A stretch of DNA of 64,000 nucleotides from DASXTK01 sp050744325 (lineage in GTDB: Bacteria > Actinomycetota > Acidimicrobiia > Acidimicrobiales > VFJN01): assembly GCA_050744325.1 (NCBI GenBank), contig JBOGHK010000015.1, forward strand, positions 1 to 64,000, in the 5' to 3' direction. Positions 25,726 to 34,224 of the stretch are shown in pieces. Within the stretch, counting starts at the first letter, position 1. Every line of letters starts with the position of its first letter. The position numbers and the translations under genes are program-made. The notes beneath the pieces were generated by a model, which worked only from the letters and a program-made list of their open reading frames with translations, was not told where the DNA came from and made no database searches.

Positions 25726-26940
25726 GTGGACGACGTGACCCGGGGAGCGGAGCAGTCCGCTCCCCGGGGCCGGACGCCAGGGCGGCGACGAGGAGTCGCC
25801 GCCCTGGTCTTCGACCTCCGGGCCTTGCGCTTCGCCGGCCAGGTCGTGGCGATCACGCTGCTCTTGGCGATCGCGGTGTACCTCAGGGACAACTACCAGG
25901 CGAACGTCGAGGACAGGAACGTCCGGTCGGGCTGGGACTTCCTCGACGAGCCGACGGGGTTCGGCATCCCCAACTCCGACTTCCGCCCGGGCCAGCCGGT
26001 GCGCGACGCCCTGTGGTTGGGGGTACGCAACACCGCGACCTCCGCCGTGGCCGGCATCGCGCTCGCCACCGTCCTCGGGGTCCTGATCGGCGTGCTGCGG
26101 CTCTCGGCCAGCTGGGTGGCCCGCAAGGCGGCGACCCTCTACGTCGAGGTCCTCCGCAATGTGCCGGTGCTGCTGATCATCCTGTTCACCAGCGCCTGGC
26201 TCGCCACCCTGCCCCGCATCACCGACGCTCGCACGCTGGGCAGCCTGGCGGTGATCTCCAACCGCGAGGTCGCCTTCCCCTCCCCGGTGGCCGGCGACTC
26301 CATGACCGCTTACGCGGTCGCGCTGGCGGTTGCGCTGGTCGCCGCCGGGGCGGTGTGGGTGTGGCGCACCCGGGTCTCCGACGCCACCGGCCAGCCACAC
26401 CACCGGGTGCTGTGGGCCGGTGGCCTCGTGGCAGCGGTCGCGGTGGTCGCGTACCTGGTACTCGACGGGCCGGTCACCCTGTCACGGCCCGAGGTGGCTG
26501 GCTCGTCGGTGGCCGGAGGGATCTCGCTGAACATCCCCTTCCTGGCGCTGACCCTCGCGCTCGCCATGTACCACGCCAGCCACATCGCCGAGATCGTGCG
26601 GGGCAGCATCCAGGCAGTGCCCTACGGGCAGACCGAGGCCGCGACCGCGATCGGGCTGAGCAGCTTCGCCCGGCTGCGCTACGTGGTCCTCCCCCAGGCC
26701 TTCCGCATCGCCGTACCGCCGACCATCAACCAGTACCTGAGCCTGACCAAGAACACGTCGCTCGGCATCGCCGTCGCCTATTCCGACGTCTCGGCCCTCA
26801 GCTTCCAGCTGATCGGGGGATCTCGGGCCCCGGCTCTCGGGCTCATCCTCGTCCTGATGGCCATCTACCTGGCGTTCTCGCTGACGACGTCGCTGGCGAT
26901 GAACATCGTCAACCGCCGCCTGCAGTTGGTGGAACGATGA
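25726..26940 (+). CDS. aapQ: General amino acid ABC transporter permease AapQ/BztB
   Basis: 404-aa permease. A single N-terminal membrane segment (FAGQVVAITLLLAIAVYL), then the HisM-type core with GVRNTATSAVAGIALATVLGVLIG and the large central insertion that marks AapQ/BztB. The EAA loop reads VPYGQTEAATAIGLSSFARLRYVVLPQAFRIAVPP, ready to contact the ATPase. GTG start. Its stop overlaps the ATG of aapM by 4 bases, so heterodimer partners are co-translated. Confidence 0.9.
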   Translation: MDDVTRGAEQSAPRGRTPGRRRGVAALVFDLRALRFAGQVVAITLLLAIAVYLRDNYQANVEDRNVRSGWDFLDEPTGFGIPNSDFRPGQPVRDALWLGVRNTATSAVAGIALATVLGVLIGVLRLSASWVARKAATLYVEVLRNVPVLLIILFTSAWLATLPRITDARTLGSLAVISNREVAFPSPVAGDSMTAYAVALAVALVAAGAVWVWRTRVSDATGQPHHRVLWAGGLVAAVAVVAYLVLDGPVTLSRPEVAGSSVAGGISLNIPFLALTLALAMYHASHIAEIVRGSIQAVPYGQTEAATAIGLSSFARLRYVVLPQAFRIAVPPTINQYLSLTKNTSLGIAVAYSDVSALSFQLIGGSRAPALGLILVLMAIYLAFSLTTSLAMNIVNRRLQLVER

Positions 26941-28256
26941 CCGACCCGACTCTCACCCCGGTGGTCGACGAGGACCAGGCCCCCCACGTTCCCACCACGG
27001 TCGAGCCTCTGCCGCTCTCGAGCCCCGAGCCGGCAGGGCCGCCCGAGTCCCGGCTCACACCCCGCCAGTGGGTGCGAAAGAACCTGTTCGCCACCCCGTT
27101 CGGCTCGGTGCTGACCGTTGCCTTCGGGCTGGTGCTGGCCTACGCGGCCTACCGCCTGGCCTGGTTCGCGTTCGTGTCGTCGGATTGGGAGGTCGTCCGG
27201 CGCAACCTGCGACGGTTCATGATCGGCGGCCAGTACCCCGACGACCAGATCTGGCGAGTCTGGGTCGCGCTCTACATGGTCGGCGGGCTGGTCGGGTTGT
27301 TCAGCGGCGCCAGGGTCGCCAACGCCAGGCGGCAGGCCGAGGCCGCCGGTCGCGAAGTGGCCCGGCCGGGCCGATGGGACTGGATCCGCCGGTACTGGCC
27401 CGCCCTGGCAGCGATCGCCCTGGTCCTGTCACAGACGCGCACCTGGACTCCGACCCTGCTCACGGTCCTCGGCGGGGTGGTGCTGGCCCTCGCTCGCGTG
27501 CTCGGCCAGCGTGCCCCCCAATTGGCCCGGTTCACCTGGCTCGCCGCGCTCGTCGGCGTGCTGGCCGTCGTCTACCTCCTGACCGGTCCCGGCGGCGTCA
27601 GCTGGACCGACTGGGGCGGACTGCATATGACCGCGTTCGTGACCGTGGTCGGGATCGCACTGTCGTTCCCACTGGGCGTCCTCGTGGCGCTGGCGCGGCG
27701 GTCGTCGCTGCCGGCCCTGCGCGTGGTGGCAGTCGGCTACATCGAGCTGATCCGGGGCGTCCCGCTGGTGACGCTGCTGTTCCTCGGCCAGTACGTGATC
27801 CCGCTGTTCTTCCCGAACACCACCGAGCCGCCCTCGAGCCTGACCCGAGCCCTGATCGCCATCACCCTGTTCGAGGCCGCCTATGTCGCCGAGGTCGTGC
27901 GCGGTGGGCTGCAGGCCGTGCCGCGTGGTCAGCGCGAGGCGGCCGAGGCGGTGGGCTTGTCGCGCTGGAAGGTGACCCGGCTGATCGTGCTGCCCCAGGC
28001 GATGCGCGCCGTCATCCCGGCGATGGTGGGCCAGTTCATCAGCCTCTTCAAGGACACCTCGCTGCTGCAGATCATCGCCATCGTCGAGTTCCTCGACGTC
28101 GCGAAGTCCTCGGTCCAGCAAGACGAGTTCCTCGCCCAGGGCCTGCACACGGTCACCTTCGCCTTCGCCGCCCTCTCCTACTGGGCGGTGTCGTACACCA
28201 TGTCGCGCGAGAGCCGACGCCTGGAACACCGACTCGGAGTGGGAGAACGCCGATGA
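26937..28256 (+). CDS. aapM: General amino acid ABC transporter permease AapM/BztC
   Basis: 439-aa permease. A Pro/Glu-rich cytoplasmic N-terminus (1-45), membrane helices from ~52 (FGSVLTVAFGLVLAYAAYRLAWF), and a C-terminal HisM-type core with MTAFVTVVGIALSFPLGVLVALAR and the EAA loop VPRGQREAAEAVGLSRWKVTRLIVLPQAMRAVIPA. Frame-extended versions starting inside aapQ are rejected: the ATG at 26937 overlaps the aapQ stop (ATGA) and the aapM stop overlaps the ATPase ATG in the same way. Confidence 0.9.
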   Translation: MTDPTLTPVVDEDQAPHVPTTVEPLPLSSPEPAGPPESRLTPRQWVRKNLFATPFGSVLTVAFGLVLAYAAYRLAWFAFVSSDWEVVRRNLRRFMIGGQYPDDQIWRVWVALYMVGGLVGLFSGARVANARRQAEAAGREVARPGRWDWIRRYWPALAAIALVLSQTRTWTPTLLTVLGGVVLALARVLGQRAPQLARFTWLAALVGVLAVVYLLTGPGGVSWTDWGGLHMTAFVTVVGIALSFPLGVLVALARRSSLPALRVVAVGYIELIRGVPLVTLLFLGQYVIPLFFPNTTEPPSSLTRALIAITLFEAAYVAEVVRGGLQAVPRGQREAAEAVGLSRWKVTRLIVLPQAMRAVIPAMVGQFISLFKDTSLLQIIAIVEFLDVAKSSVQQDEFLAQGLHTVTFAFAALSYWAVSYTMSRESRRLEHRLGVGERR

Positions 28257-29116
28257 GCGACGACACCGACGTCCCCGAACCGCAGGACGCGGCCGCGCCC
28301 GACATGACCGAGACACCATCGGAGCCCGACGCGGCGGAGCTCGACGTCTCGCTGGTCGAGGCCGCAACCATCGCCGGCGGCACCGGCGAGCCGATCATCG
28401 AGTGCTTCGAGGTCGAGAAGTGGTTCGGCCGGTTCCAGGCGCTGCGCGACATCGACCTGACCGTCGGCCGCCAGGAAGTCGTCGTGGTGATCGGCCCGTC
28501 GGGCTCGGGCAAGTCGACGCTGATCCGCTGCGTCAACCGCCTCGAGGAGCACGACCGCGGGCGCATCGTGGTGGATGGCATCGAGCTGGGCCACGACGTC
28601 CGCCGCATCGCCGAGGTGCGGCGCGAGGTGGGCATGGTGTTCCAGTCGTTCAACCTGTTCCCCCATCTCACCGTGCTCGACAACATCACCCTCGGCCCCC
28701 GGCGGGTGCGGCGCTGGCCCCAGCAGAAGGCCGAGCAGGTGGCCCGCGAGATGCTCGAGACCGTCCACATCCCCGAGCAGGCCAACAAGTATCCAGGCCA
28801 GCTCTCGGGTGGCCAGCAGCAGCGGGTCGCGATCGCCCGGGCGCTGGCGATGCAACCCAAGATCATGCTGTTCGACGAGCCGACCTCGGCCCTCGACCCC
28901 GAGATGATCGTCGAGGTCCTCGACGTGATGAAAGAGCTGGCCCGCACCGGCATGACCATGATCGTCGTGACCCACGAGATGGGCTTCGCCCGCGAGGTCG
29001 CCGACCGGGTGGTGTTCATGGCCGACGGTGGCGTGGTCGAGGCCGGCACCCCCGAGCACTTCTTCCAGAACCCCACCGAGGAGCGCACGAAGCTGTTCCT
29101 CAGCCAGATCCTGTAG
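28253..29116 (+). CDS. aapP: General amino acid ABC transporter ATPase AapP
   Basis: 287-aa ABC ATPase. After a ~45-residue acidic leader come Walker A GPSGSGKST, the Q-loop VFQSFNLFPHLTVLDN, the signature LSGGQQQRVAIARAL, Walker B MLFDEPTSALDPE and the switch His in VTHEMGF. This is the standard polar amino acid (GlnQ/AapP) subtype. It is last in the operon and ends 38 bases before the convergent PadR gene. Confidence 0.92.
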   Translation: MSDDTDVPEPQDAAAPDMTETPSEPDAAELDVSLVEAATIAGGTGEPIIECFEVEKWFGRFQALRDIDLTVGRQEVVVVIGPSGSGKSTLIRCVNRLEEHDRGRIVVDGIELGHDVRRIAEVRREVGMVFQSFNLFPHLTVLDNITLGPRRVRRWPQQKAEQVAREMLETVHIPEQANKYPGQLSGGQQQRVAIARALAMQPKIMLFDEPTSALDPEMIVEVLDVMKELARTGMTMIVVTHEMGFAREVADRVVFMADGGVVEAGTPEHFFQNPTEERTKLFLSQIL

Positions 29117-29153
29117 GCGTTCTGCCCGCCCGACCCCCGCTCGGTGTCGCTGG

Positions 29154-29747
29154 CTACCCGGAGTTCGGGATGCCCTCGGGTGGTTCGTCCAACGCGGCGC
29201 GGCCCACGTGCTCGACGGCGGTGCGCTCGCCCCGGTAGTAGTCGAGGCCCCAGTCGGCGACCCGCGCGGCGTTGCGCCACATCGGATCGTCGCCGAGCTC
29301 GTCGCGGACCTCGGCCAGGTCGGCCAGCATCTGGTCGCACCAGTCGCGGTGCACCTGGATCGCCTTGCGCAGGTCGTCGGGGTCGAGCAGGTGCCCGAGG
29401 AACAGCCGCAACGCGACGGGGTGCTTGAGACCCGGCGGTTCCGGGACCTCGGCCAGCCACCCACGAACGACCTGTTCGCCGGCGGGCGTCAGCCGGTGGA
29501 CCTTGGTCTCGCGGGTGCCGTCGCGCACGACCGCCCGCTGGCTGACGTGGCCGTTGGCCGCCAGGCGCTCCAGCTCGCGATACACCTGGCTCATGGCCGG
29601 CGCCGACCAGAAGAACCGCAGGCTGCTGTCGGCCCACTGCTTCAGCTCGTAGCCCGACAGCTCCTGGCCGAACGACAGCAACCCCAGCAGCGCATACCCG
29701 GTCGGCGTCGGCGCCGAAGGCTGTCGAGGCTGCCGGGCACCAGGCAT
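29154..29747 (-). CDS. PadR-family transcriptional regulator
   Basis: 197-aa regulator: N-terminal winged helix (TPTGYALLGLLSFGQELSGYELKQW, VYRELERLAANGHVS, YRLTPAGEQVV-type wing as VHRLTPAGEQVV) and a C-terminal dimerisation helix bundle (PVALRLFLGHLLDPDDLRKAIQVHRDW). It belongs to the longer, Vir-type PadR class. The ATG at 29747 (MPGARQPRQP) is preferred to 29771, whose extra eight residues are not family-like. Its target is unknown; neither flanking operon is divergent from it. Confidence 0.85.
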   Translation of the reverse strand: MPGARQPRQPSAPTPTGYALLGLLSFGQELSGYELKQWADSSLRFFWSAPAMSQVYRELERLAANGHVSQRAVVRDGTRETKVHRLTPAGEQVVRGWLAEVPEPPGLKHPVALRLFLGHLLDPDDLRKAIQVHRDWCDQMLADLAEVRDELGDDPMWRNAARVADWGLDYYRGERTAVEHVGRAALDEPPEGIPNSG

Positions 29748-29796
29748 GACGCATTGTACGTTCACCCCCACCGGACCTCCGGCGTGTCGCTCACGG

Positions 29797-31473
29797 TCAG
29801 TCGTAGGTGGCTTCGACAGCCCACTGGTTGCCTTCGAGCACCAGTAGGTAGGGGGTGCCGCCGACGGTCACCTGCATCCGCGCTCGGCGACGGTGGAGGG
29901 CCGAGTCCCACCAGCGCTCGTCACACGGCCATGGCCCCGCCCAGGCCGTGACGGGCTGCCCTTCCATCCAGGCGGGGGGTGCCTGCAGATCGCCTCGACC
30001 GGTCACCTCGACCGGACGCCGGGTTGCGTCGAGGACGTCGACCCGCACCGGCTCGGGATGCACGACCGCCGGCGAAGGCTCGGGGGTGGACCCCGGCCAC
30101 GGCTCGGACACCCAACCTGATCGCGTGGCCGGCCGGGGCTCGCTCAGGTCGCTGGCCCCGACCGTCGTCAGCGACATCCGCTCGCCGGGGCCACGGCCTC
30201 CACGCCACTCGGGCACCAGCACGCCTTCCACTCCGACCAGGCCCTGCACCCGGGCCGACGACCGCCCAGCACGGTCCGCCGCCTCGACCTCGTCGATCAG
30301 GCCGGTCGAGAAGCTGAGCTGACGTCCCCCCGCGGCGACCACCTCGTCAGGCACGAACCACAACCGGCTGATCCCGCCGGTCGGCCGGTGCGCGCCGGAT
30401 TGCAGCCAGCCTTCGAGCTGCCACCGCAGCCGGTCGGCGACCGCTGTGGGGGTGAAGGCTCCCTCGGTGCGCCACAGGCGTTCGTGCTGTTCACCGTGCT
30501 CGGTCATGGCACCGACCAGCAACCGGGTGCACGCGCTGCCGCGCTCGGCAAGGCGCCGATGCAGGTCGTCGGCCAGTCCCCGGGCCACGAAGGCCGCCGC
30601 TTCGACCCGTTCGACCGGGGGGTCGAGCTCGGCATCCACCCGCAGGTCAGGAGGAGGGGGCGGGGTCGTCGGCGGGCGCTCGTCGAGCCCACGGGCCAGG
30701 CGATGCGCGGTCAGCCCCTCGGTACCGAACCGCCCCACCACCTTGGCTGTCGGCAGCGCGGCCAGATCGCCGAGGGTCCGCATCCCCAGGCGGCGCAACA
30801 CGTCGGTCAGCTCGGGGCGATCGAGGACCTCCAGCGGCAGCGGCGCCAGGAACGAAGCGCTCTCCCCCGGCGCCACGACCTGAATTGCGCTGCGCCCTCT
30901 CGTTCCGACATCGTCGTGGCCCGGCACTCGGCCCCGGTCGGCGCGTGGGCCAGCCGATTCGAGCGGTTTCGACGTCTCGCAAGCGGTCGCGCCGGGACGA
31001 GGTTCGTCAGCGCTCCGGGCGGCCTGGGCTGCGGCGAAGAACCCGTCGGCCACCCCGACCCGCACCTGGGCCACAGGATCCATGGAGGTCAGGACCGCAG
31101 CGACCAGCGACGCGGCGAGGTGCCCCAGGGCGACGTCGCCGCCGTGGTAGCGGGACGGCCCCCGGGTGGGTAGGGCACAGCACCCGGGACGGACGATCTC
31201 CAGCCGGGGGGTGAGGGTCTCGAGCCTCTGAGGCACGGGCTCGAAGGCGCGGGCCGCGCGGTCGAGGTCGTCGTCGACCACCACCAGGTCGGGGCAGCGG
31301 GCCTGCGCGTCGCGACGCCGCTGGTGGACAGCCACCCCTTCGGCACGCGCCGCCGGGCTGCAAGCGACGACCCGGTTGGCCCGCAGCACCGCCGCCGGTT
31401 TCGCGAGGGAGGCTCCTGCGGCCACGACCAACCAGTCGGGGCACCACACCACCAGCGTCCGGGTCGCGTTCAT
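29797..31473 (-). CDS. imuB: ImuB, catalytically inactive Y-family polymerase of the mutasome
   Basis: 558-aa ImuB. It starts RTLVVWCPDWLVVAAG, where active Y-family polymerases have a DxDxFFA motif; here the acidic residues are absent, as expected for the beta-clamp-binding adaptor. Later landmarks are FLAPLPLEVLD, the helix-hairpin-helix RRLGMRTLGDLAALPTAKVVGRFG and little-finger region, and the ImuB C-terminal end. About 45 low-complexity residues (near 155-198) separate GVADGFFAAAQAARS from VVAPGES; relatives have a much shorter join there. It follows imuA by 32 bases, so it should share the SOS-controlled transcript. Confidence 0.9.
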   Translation of the reverse strand: MNATRTLVVWCPDWLVVAAGASLAKPAAVLRANRVVACSPAARAEGVAVHQRRRDAQARCPDLVVVDDDLDRAARAFEPVPQRLETLTPRLEIVRPGCCALPTRGPSRYHGGDVALGHLAASLVAAVLTSMDPVAQVRVGVADGFFAAAQAARSADEPRPGATACETSKPLESAGPRADRGRVPGHDDVGTRGRSAIQVVAPGESASFLAPLPLEVLDRPELTDVLRRLGMRTLGDLAALPTAKVVGRFGTEGLTAHRLARGLDERPPTTPPPPPDLRVDAELDPPVERVEAAAFVARGLADDLHRRLAERGSACTRLLVGAMTEHGEQHERLWRTEGAFTPTAVADRLRWQLEGWLQSGAHRPTGGISRLWFVPDEVVAAGGRQLSFSTGLIDEVEAADRAGRSSARVQGLVGVEGVLVPEWRGGRGPGERMSLTTVGASDLSEPRPATRSGWVSEPWPGSTPEPSPAVVHPEPVRVDVLDATRRPVEVTGRGDLQAPPAWMEGQPVTAWAGPWPCDERWWDSALHRRRARMQVTVGGTPYLLVLEGNQWAVEATYD

Positions 31474-31505
31474 TGCGAGGCCACGAGGTCACGGAGCCCC
31501 GCGGG

Positions 31506-32294
31506 TCACGCCCCCAGCCCGAGGTCATAGCGAACGCCAGACCGAGGCTGAGGCGATAGCGAACGGTTTCCGTTCGCTATCGCCTCAGCCGTTGGACAGC
31601 GTTCGCTATCGCCTCGGGCTGGGAAACCGTCCCGCAGCACCAGATCCGCCCGACGCGGGCGGGACGCTGCTCCCCGCCCGGTGACCTCGACGGTGGCCAG
31701 GCACTGTTGGAGGTGCCCCGTGTCGAGGCCCTCCCACGTGCTGGCGGTGACCTCGAGCCGGACCTGGGCTGCGCCACCCGGGAGGTCCTCGCCCATCGTC
31801 ACCACCACCCCACCCCGCTCGCGCAGCCGGGCCGCCAACCGGCGGGTGTCGCCCCGCCGCAGCCGTCGCCCGACGGACGGGCCGACCATCACCACGTCGA
31901 ACCCGTCGACCAGCGCCGCCACCACCGAGGCCAGCTGGACGCGTCGCCGGCCGGCGACGTCGACGTCGACCACCACCAGCCGTTCGAGCGCCACGCCGAT
32001 CTCTGCCGCGGCGACCAGGCCCAACCACCGGGCCCCCACCACCGCCACCCATGCACCCTCCTGGGACGGACCCGCGGCCAGAGCCAAGGCCAGCGACGTC
32101 GCCCCCGCAACTCCGGGTCGAGCCCCGACGGCCACCACCGTCCCCCGAGCGAGGCCGTCGGGCAACAACGTGTCGAGCGGCGGTCCGACGGTCAGCCGCC
32201 GATCGCGGGCCAGCGTGACCGGCTGCACCCGTTGGGCGAGATCACCTGGACCTGCACTCCGATCGTCGAGGTTGGGGACAACCGCAGCGGCCAT
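31506..32294 (-). CDS. imuA: ImuA-like (SulA/RecA-related) mutasome protein
   Basis: 262-aa actinobacterial ImuA'-type protein, a RecA-fold relative that links ImuB to the mutasome. It reads LTVGPPLDTLLPDGLARGTVVAVGARPGVAGATSLALALAAG (degenerate P-loop), GAWVAVVGARWLGLVAAAEIGVALERLVVVD and GFDVVMVGPS. The ATG at 32294 is chosen because the longer frame (ATG 32342) runs across a perfect LexA box. The last ~38 residues are encoded by two nested palindromes (31513-31623) and include AEAIANGNRSLSPQP; they look like a replacement of the natural end. Confidence 0.85.
   Translation of the reverse strand: MAAAVVPNLDDRSAGPGDLAQRVQPVTLARDRRLTVGPPLDTLLPDGLARGTVVAVGARPGVAGATSLALALAAGPSQEGAWVAVVGARWLGLVAAAEIGVALERLVVVDVDVAGRRRVQLASVVAALVDGFDVVMVGPSVGRRLRRGDTRRLAARLRERGGVVVTMGEDLPGGAAQVRLEVTASTWEGLDTGHLQQCLATVEVTGRGAASRPRRADLVLRDGFPARGDSERCPTAEAIANGNRSLSPQPRSGVRYDLGLGA
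31513..31623. repeat. Nested palindromes at the 3' end of imuA
   Basis: The inner palindrome has 21-base perfect arms (31546-31566 and 31570-31590) around TTT, 45 bases in all. The outer one has 24-base arms (31513-31536 and 31600-31623) with two mismatches. Inner and outer arms share GAGGCGATAGCGAACG-like sequence, so the same unit occurs four times in alternating orientation. All of it is translated as the C-terminus of ImuA. Confidence 0.88.
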
Positions 32295-32304
32295 CGCCCT
32301 ATCA

Positions 32305-32320
32305 TCGAACACCTGTTCGT
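32305..32320. promoter_or_regulatory. LexA (SOS) box of imuA-imuB
   Basis: TCGAAC-ACCT-GTTCGT, 11 of 12 defined bases of the actinobacterial LexA box. It ends 11 bases before the imuA ATG (32294) and predicts DNA-damage induction of imuA-imuB together with dnaE2. Confidence 0.88.
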
Positions 32321-32413
32321 GAACTGCAAGGAGCGTGCGCACCGCCGCGCGTAGCGTTCACTTTCCCTTTCCAGCGTTCGCCCGTCGCGAGCTCCGCGAC
32401 CTCGAGAACCCGG

Positions 32414-32794
32414 CTACGGATAGCAGCGGAACTCGACCAGCAACCCGTCGGGATCGTGCACGTAGATCGACTGGCCGAGGCCCCGGGCGCCTGACCGCTC
32501 GCCCTGGTCGACCACCTCCAGATCGGGATCGGCGGCCAACGCCGCCAGGTCGTCGGCGCTGACCACGAAGCACACGTGGTCGAGGTGACCTCGCGCCGCG
32601 CCGGCATCGTCACCGGGAACGAAGTCGACGATCGTGGCCTCGTCGATGCGCAGCGAGGGAAAGAACGCCTGCCCCGCGCGCCACTCGTCGACGTTCACCG
32701 GAGCGAGCCCAGCATGCTTCGAGTACCAGGCCAGCGATCGCTCCACGTCGCCGACGACGAGCACGATGTGATCGAGTGCGAGAACGGTCGCCAT
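32414..32794 (-). CDS. VOC-family (glyoxalase-fold) protein
   Basis: 126-aa vicinal-oxygen-chelate protein made of two beta-alpha-beta3 units. Metal ligands fit the usual places: His in ALDHIVLVV (residue 9), His in GHLDHVCFVV, Glu in LLVEFRCYP. PDGLLVEF is the typical final strand. Likely a small metal-dependent lyase, dioxygenase or binding protein; substrate unknown. It lies between the GDH gene and imuA on the same strand, with 23 bases to GDH, so the two may be one transcript. Confidence 0.87.
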   Translation of the reverse strand: MATVLALDHIVLVVGDVERSLAWYSKHAGLAPVNVDEWRAGQAFFPSLRIDEATIVDFVPGDDAGAARGHLDHVCFVVSADDLAALAADPDLEVVDQGERSGARGLGQSIYVHDPDGLLVEFRCYP

Positions 32795-32817
32795 GGCCTC
32801 ACGCTAACCATGCAGTC

Positions 32818-34062
32818 TCAGGGGAACAGGCCGCGGGCCTCCAGGGCGGCGGCGACCCGCTCGATCGCGACGACGAACGCGGCCGCACGCATGTTCACGC
32901 CCAGGGTCTGCGACCGGGCCCACACCGAGGTGAAGGCGGCGTCGATCCGCTGTCGCAACCGCTCGGCGACCAGGTCGTCCTCCCAGGGGAACCCCTGCCG
33001 GGCCTGTGCCCACTCGAAGTAGCTGGCGGTCACGCCACCGGCGTTCGCCAGGATGTCGGGCACCACCACGACCCCGCGCCGGTCGAGCACTGGTTGGGCG
33101 TCGACGGTGGTCGGGCCGTTGGCGGCCTCGACGATGACCTTGGTGCGCAGGCGCTCGGCGACCGAGGCGTCGATCACCCCGCCCAACGCCGCGGGCACGA
33201 CCAGCTCGCACTCGATGTCCCAGATCGAGTTGAGGTCGACGACCTCGCCGCCCGGGAATCCCGCGACCGAACCGGTCTCGGCCACGTGGTCGGCCAGGGC
33301 GCCGACGTCGAGACCACCCTCGTTGGCCACCGCACCACCCACGTCGCCGATCGCCACCACCCGCATGCCGGCCGACGACAGCAGGAACGCCAGCGGACCG
33401 CCGACCTTGCCGAAGCCCTGCAGCACCACCCGGCCACCTGCCAACGGCAACCCCAGCTCACGGAACGCGGCCCGGGCGGCAACCAGGCATCCCGACGACG
33501 TCGCGCCCGAGTGGCCGCGGGTGCCTCCGATCGACAGCGGCTTACCAGTGACCGAGGCCGGCAGCGGGCGGCTCTCGACCATCGACAGCGTGTCCATCAG
33601 CCAGGCCATCACCCGGCCGTCGGTGTTGACGTCGGGCGCCGGGATGTCGGTGTCCGGCCCCAGCAGCGGGCTGATCTCGTAGGTGAAGCGCCGGGTCACC
33701 CGCTCGAGCTCGGTCAGCGACAGCTTGGTCGGGTCACAGCGGACGCCGCCCTTGGCGCCACCGAAGGGGAGGTCGACCAGGGCGGTCTTGAAGGTCATCA
33801 TCGCCGCCAGCGCCTTGACCTCGTCGAGGTCGAGCGCCGGGTGGAACCGGATGCCGCCCTTGCCGGGGCCGCGGGTGGTGTCGTGGTGCACCCGCCACCC
33901 GGTGAACACCTCGACCGATCCGTCGTCGAGACGGACCGGAACGGCAACTTCGAGCACCCGCCGCGGCATGCGCAGGAGCCGGTGGACGTCGGGATCGAGC
34001 TTCGCTAGCGCCGCCGCCTCGTCGAGGCGCTCCAGTATCGCACTCCACGAACTCGAGCCCAT
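32818..34062 (-). CDS. Glu/Leu/Phe/Val-family dehydrogenase, probably glutamate dehydrogenase
   Basis: 414-aa amino acid dehydrogenase. The N-terminal domain has GPGKGGIRFHPALDLDEVKALAAMMTFKTALVDLPFGGAKGGV (substrate and catalytic lysines), GPDTDIPAPDVNTD, and the C-terminal Rossmann domain has VVLQGFGKVGG, then VVPDILANAGGVTASYFEW. The size and the K-rich motif fit NAD(P)-glutamate dehydrogenase of the hexameric type. The start at 34062 is supported by GAGGG 6 bases upstream (34069-34073); the longer frame to 34116 is not. It would recycle ammonium or glutamate next to the arginine/ornithine genes. Confidence 0.88.
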   Translation of the reverse strand: MGSSSWSAILERLDEAAALAKLDPDVHRLLRMPRRVLEVAVPVRLDDGSVEVFTGWRVHHDTTRGPGKGGIRFHPALDLDEVKALAAMMTFKTALVDLPFGGAKGGVRCDPTKLSLTELERVTRRFTYEISPLLGPDTDIPAPDVNTDGRVMAWLMDTLSMVESRPLPASVTGKPLSIGGTRGHSGATSSGCLVAARAAFRELGLPLAGGRVVLQGFGKVGGPLAFLLSSAGMRVVAIGDVGGAVANEGGLDVGALADHVAETGSVAGFPGGEVVDLNSIWDIECELVVPAALGGVIDASVAERLRTKVIVEAANGPTTVDAQPVLDRRGVVVVPDILANAGGVTASYFEWAQARQGFPWEDDLVAERLRQRIDAAFTSVWARSQTLGVNMRAAAFVVAIERVAAALEARGLFP

Positions 34063-34224
34063 GTTGGTCCCTCGCTGGTCACGTGCCGTTCGAACGACGG
34101 GCGCGCGCCAGGTCACGTACAGTGGCTAATCGACCGTCGGCGTCGACATCCATCGTTAGAAAACTACCCCTCGCGCGCAGTGTCCGGGCTTCATGTCACA
34201 GCCCAATTCGGGCGTGAGCGTGAC

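Noticed and set aside
24277..26403. 708-codon minus-strand open frame across the HAF gene end and the amino acid transporter genes
   Set aside because: It is antisense to aapJ and aapQ, which have clear family motifs; long antisense frames are common at this GC content.
34088..34095. GTTCGAAC upstream of glutamate dehydrogenase as a LexA box
   Set aside because: The halves face the wrong way and lack the four-base spacer of TCGAAC-N4-GTTCGA.
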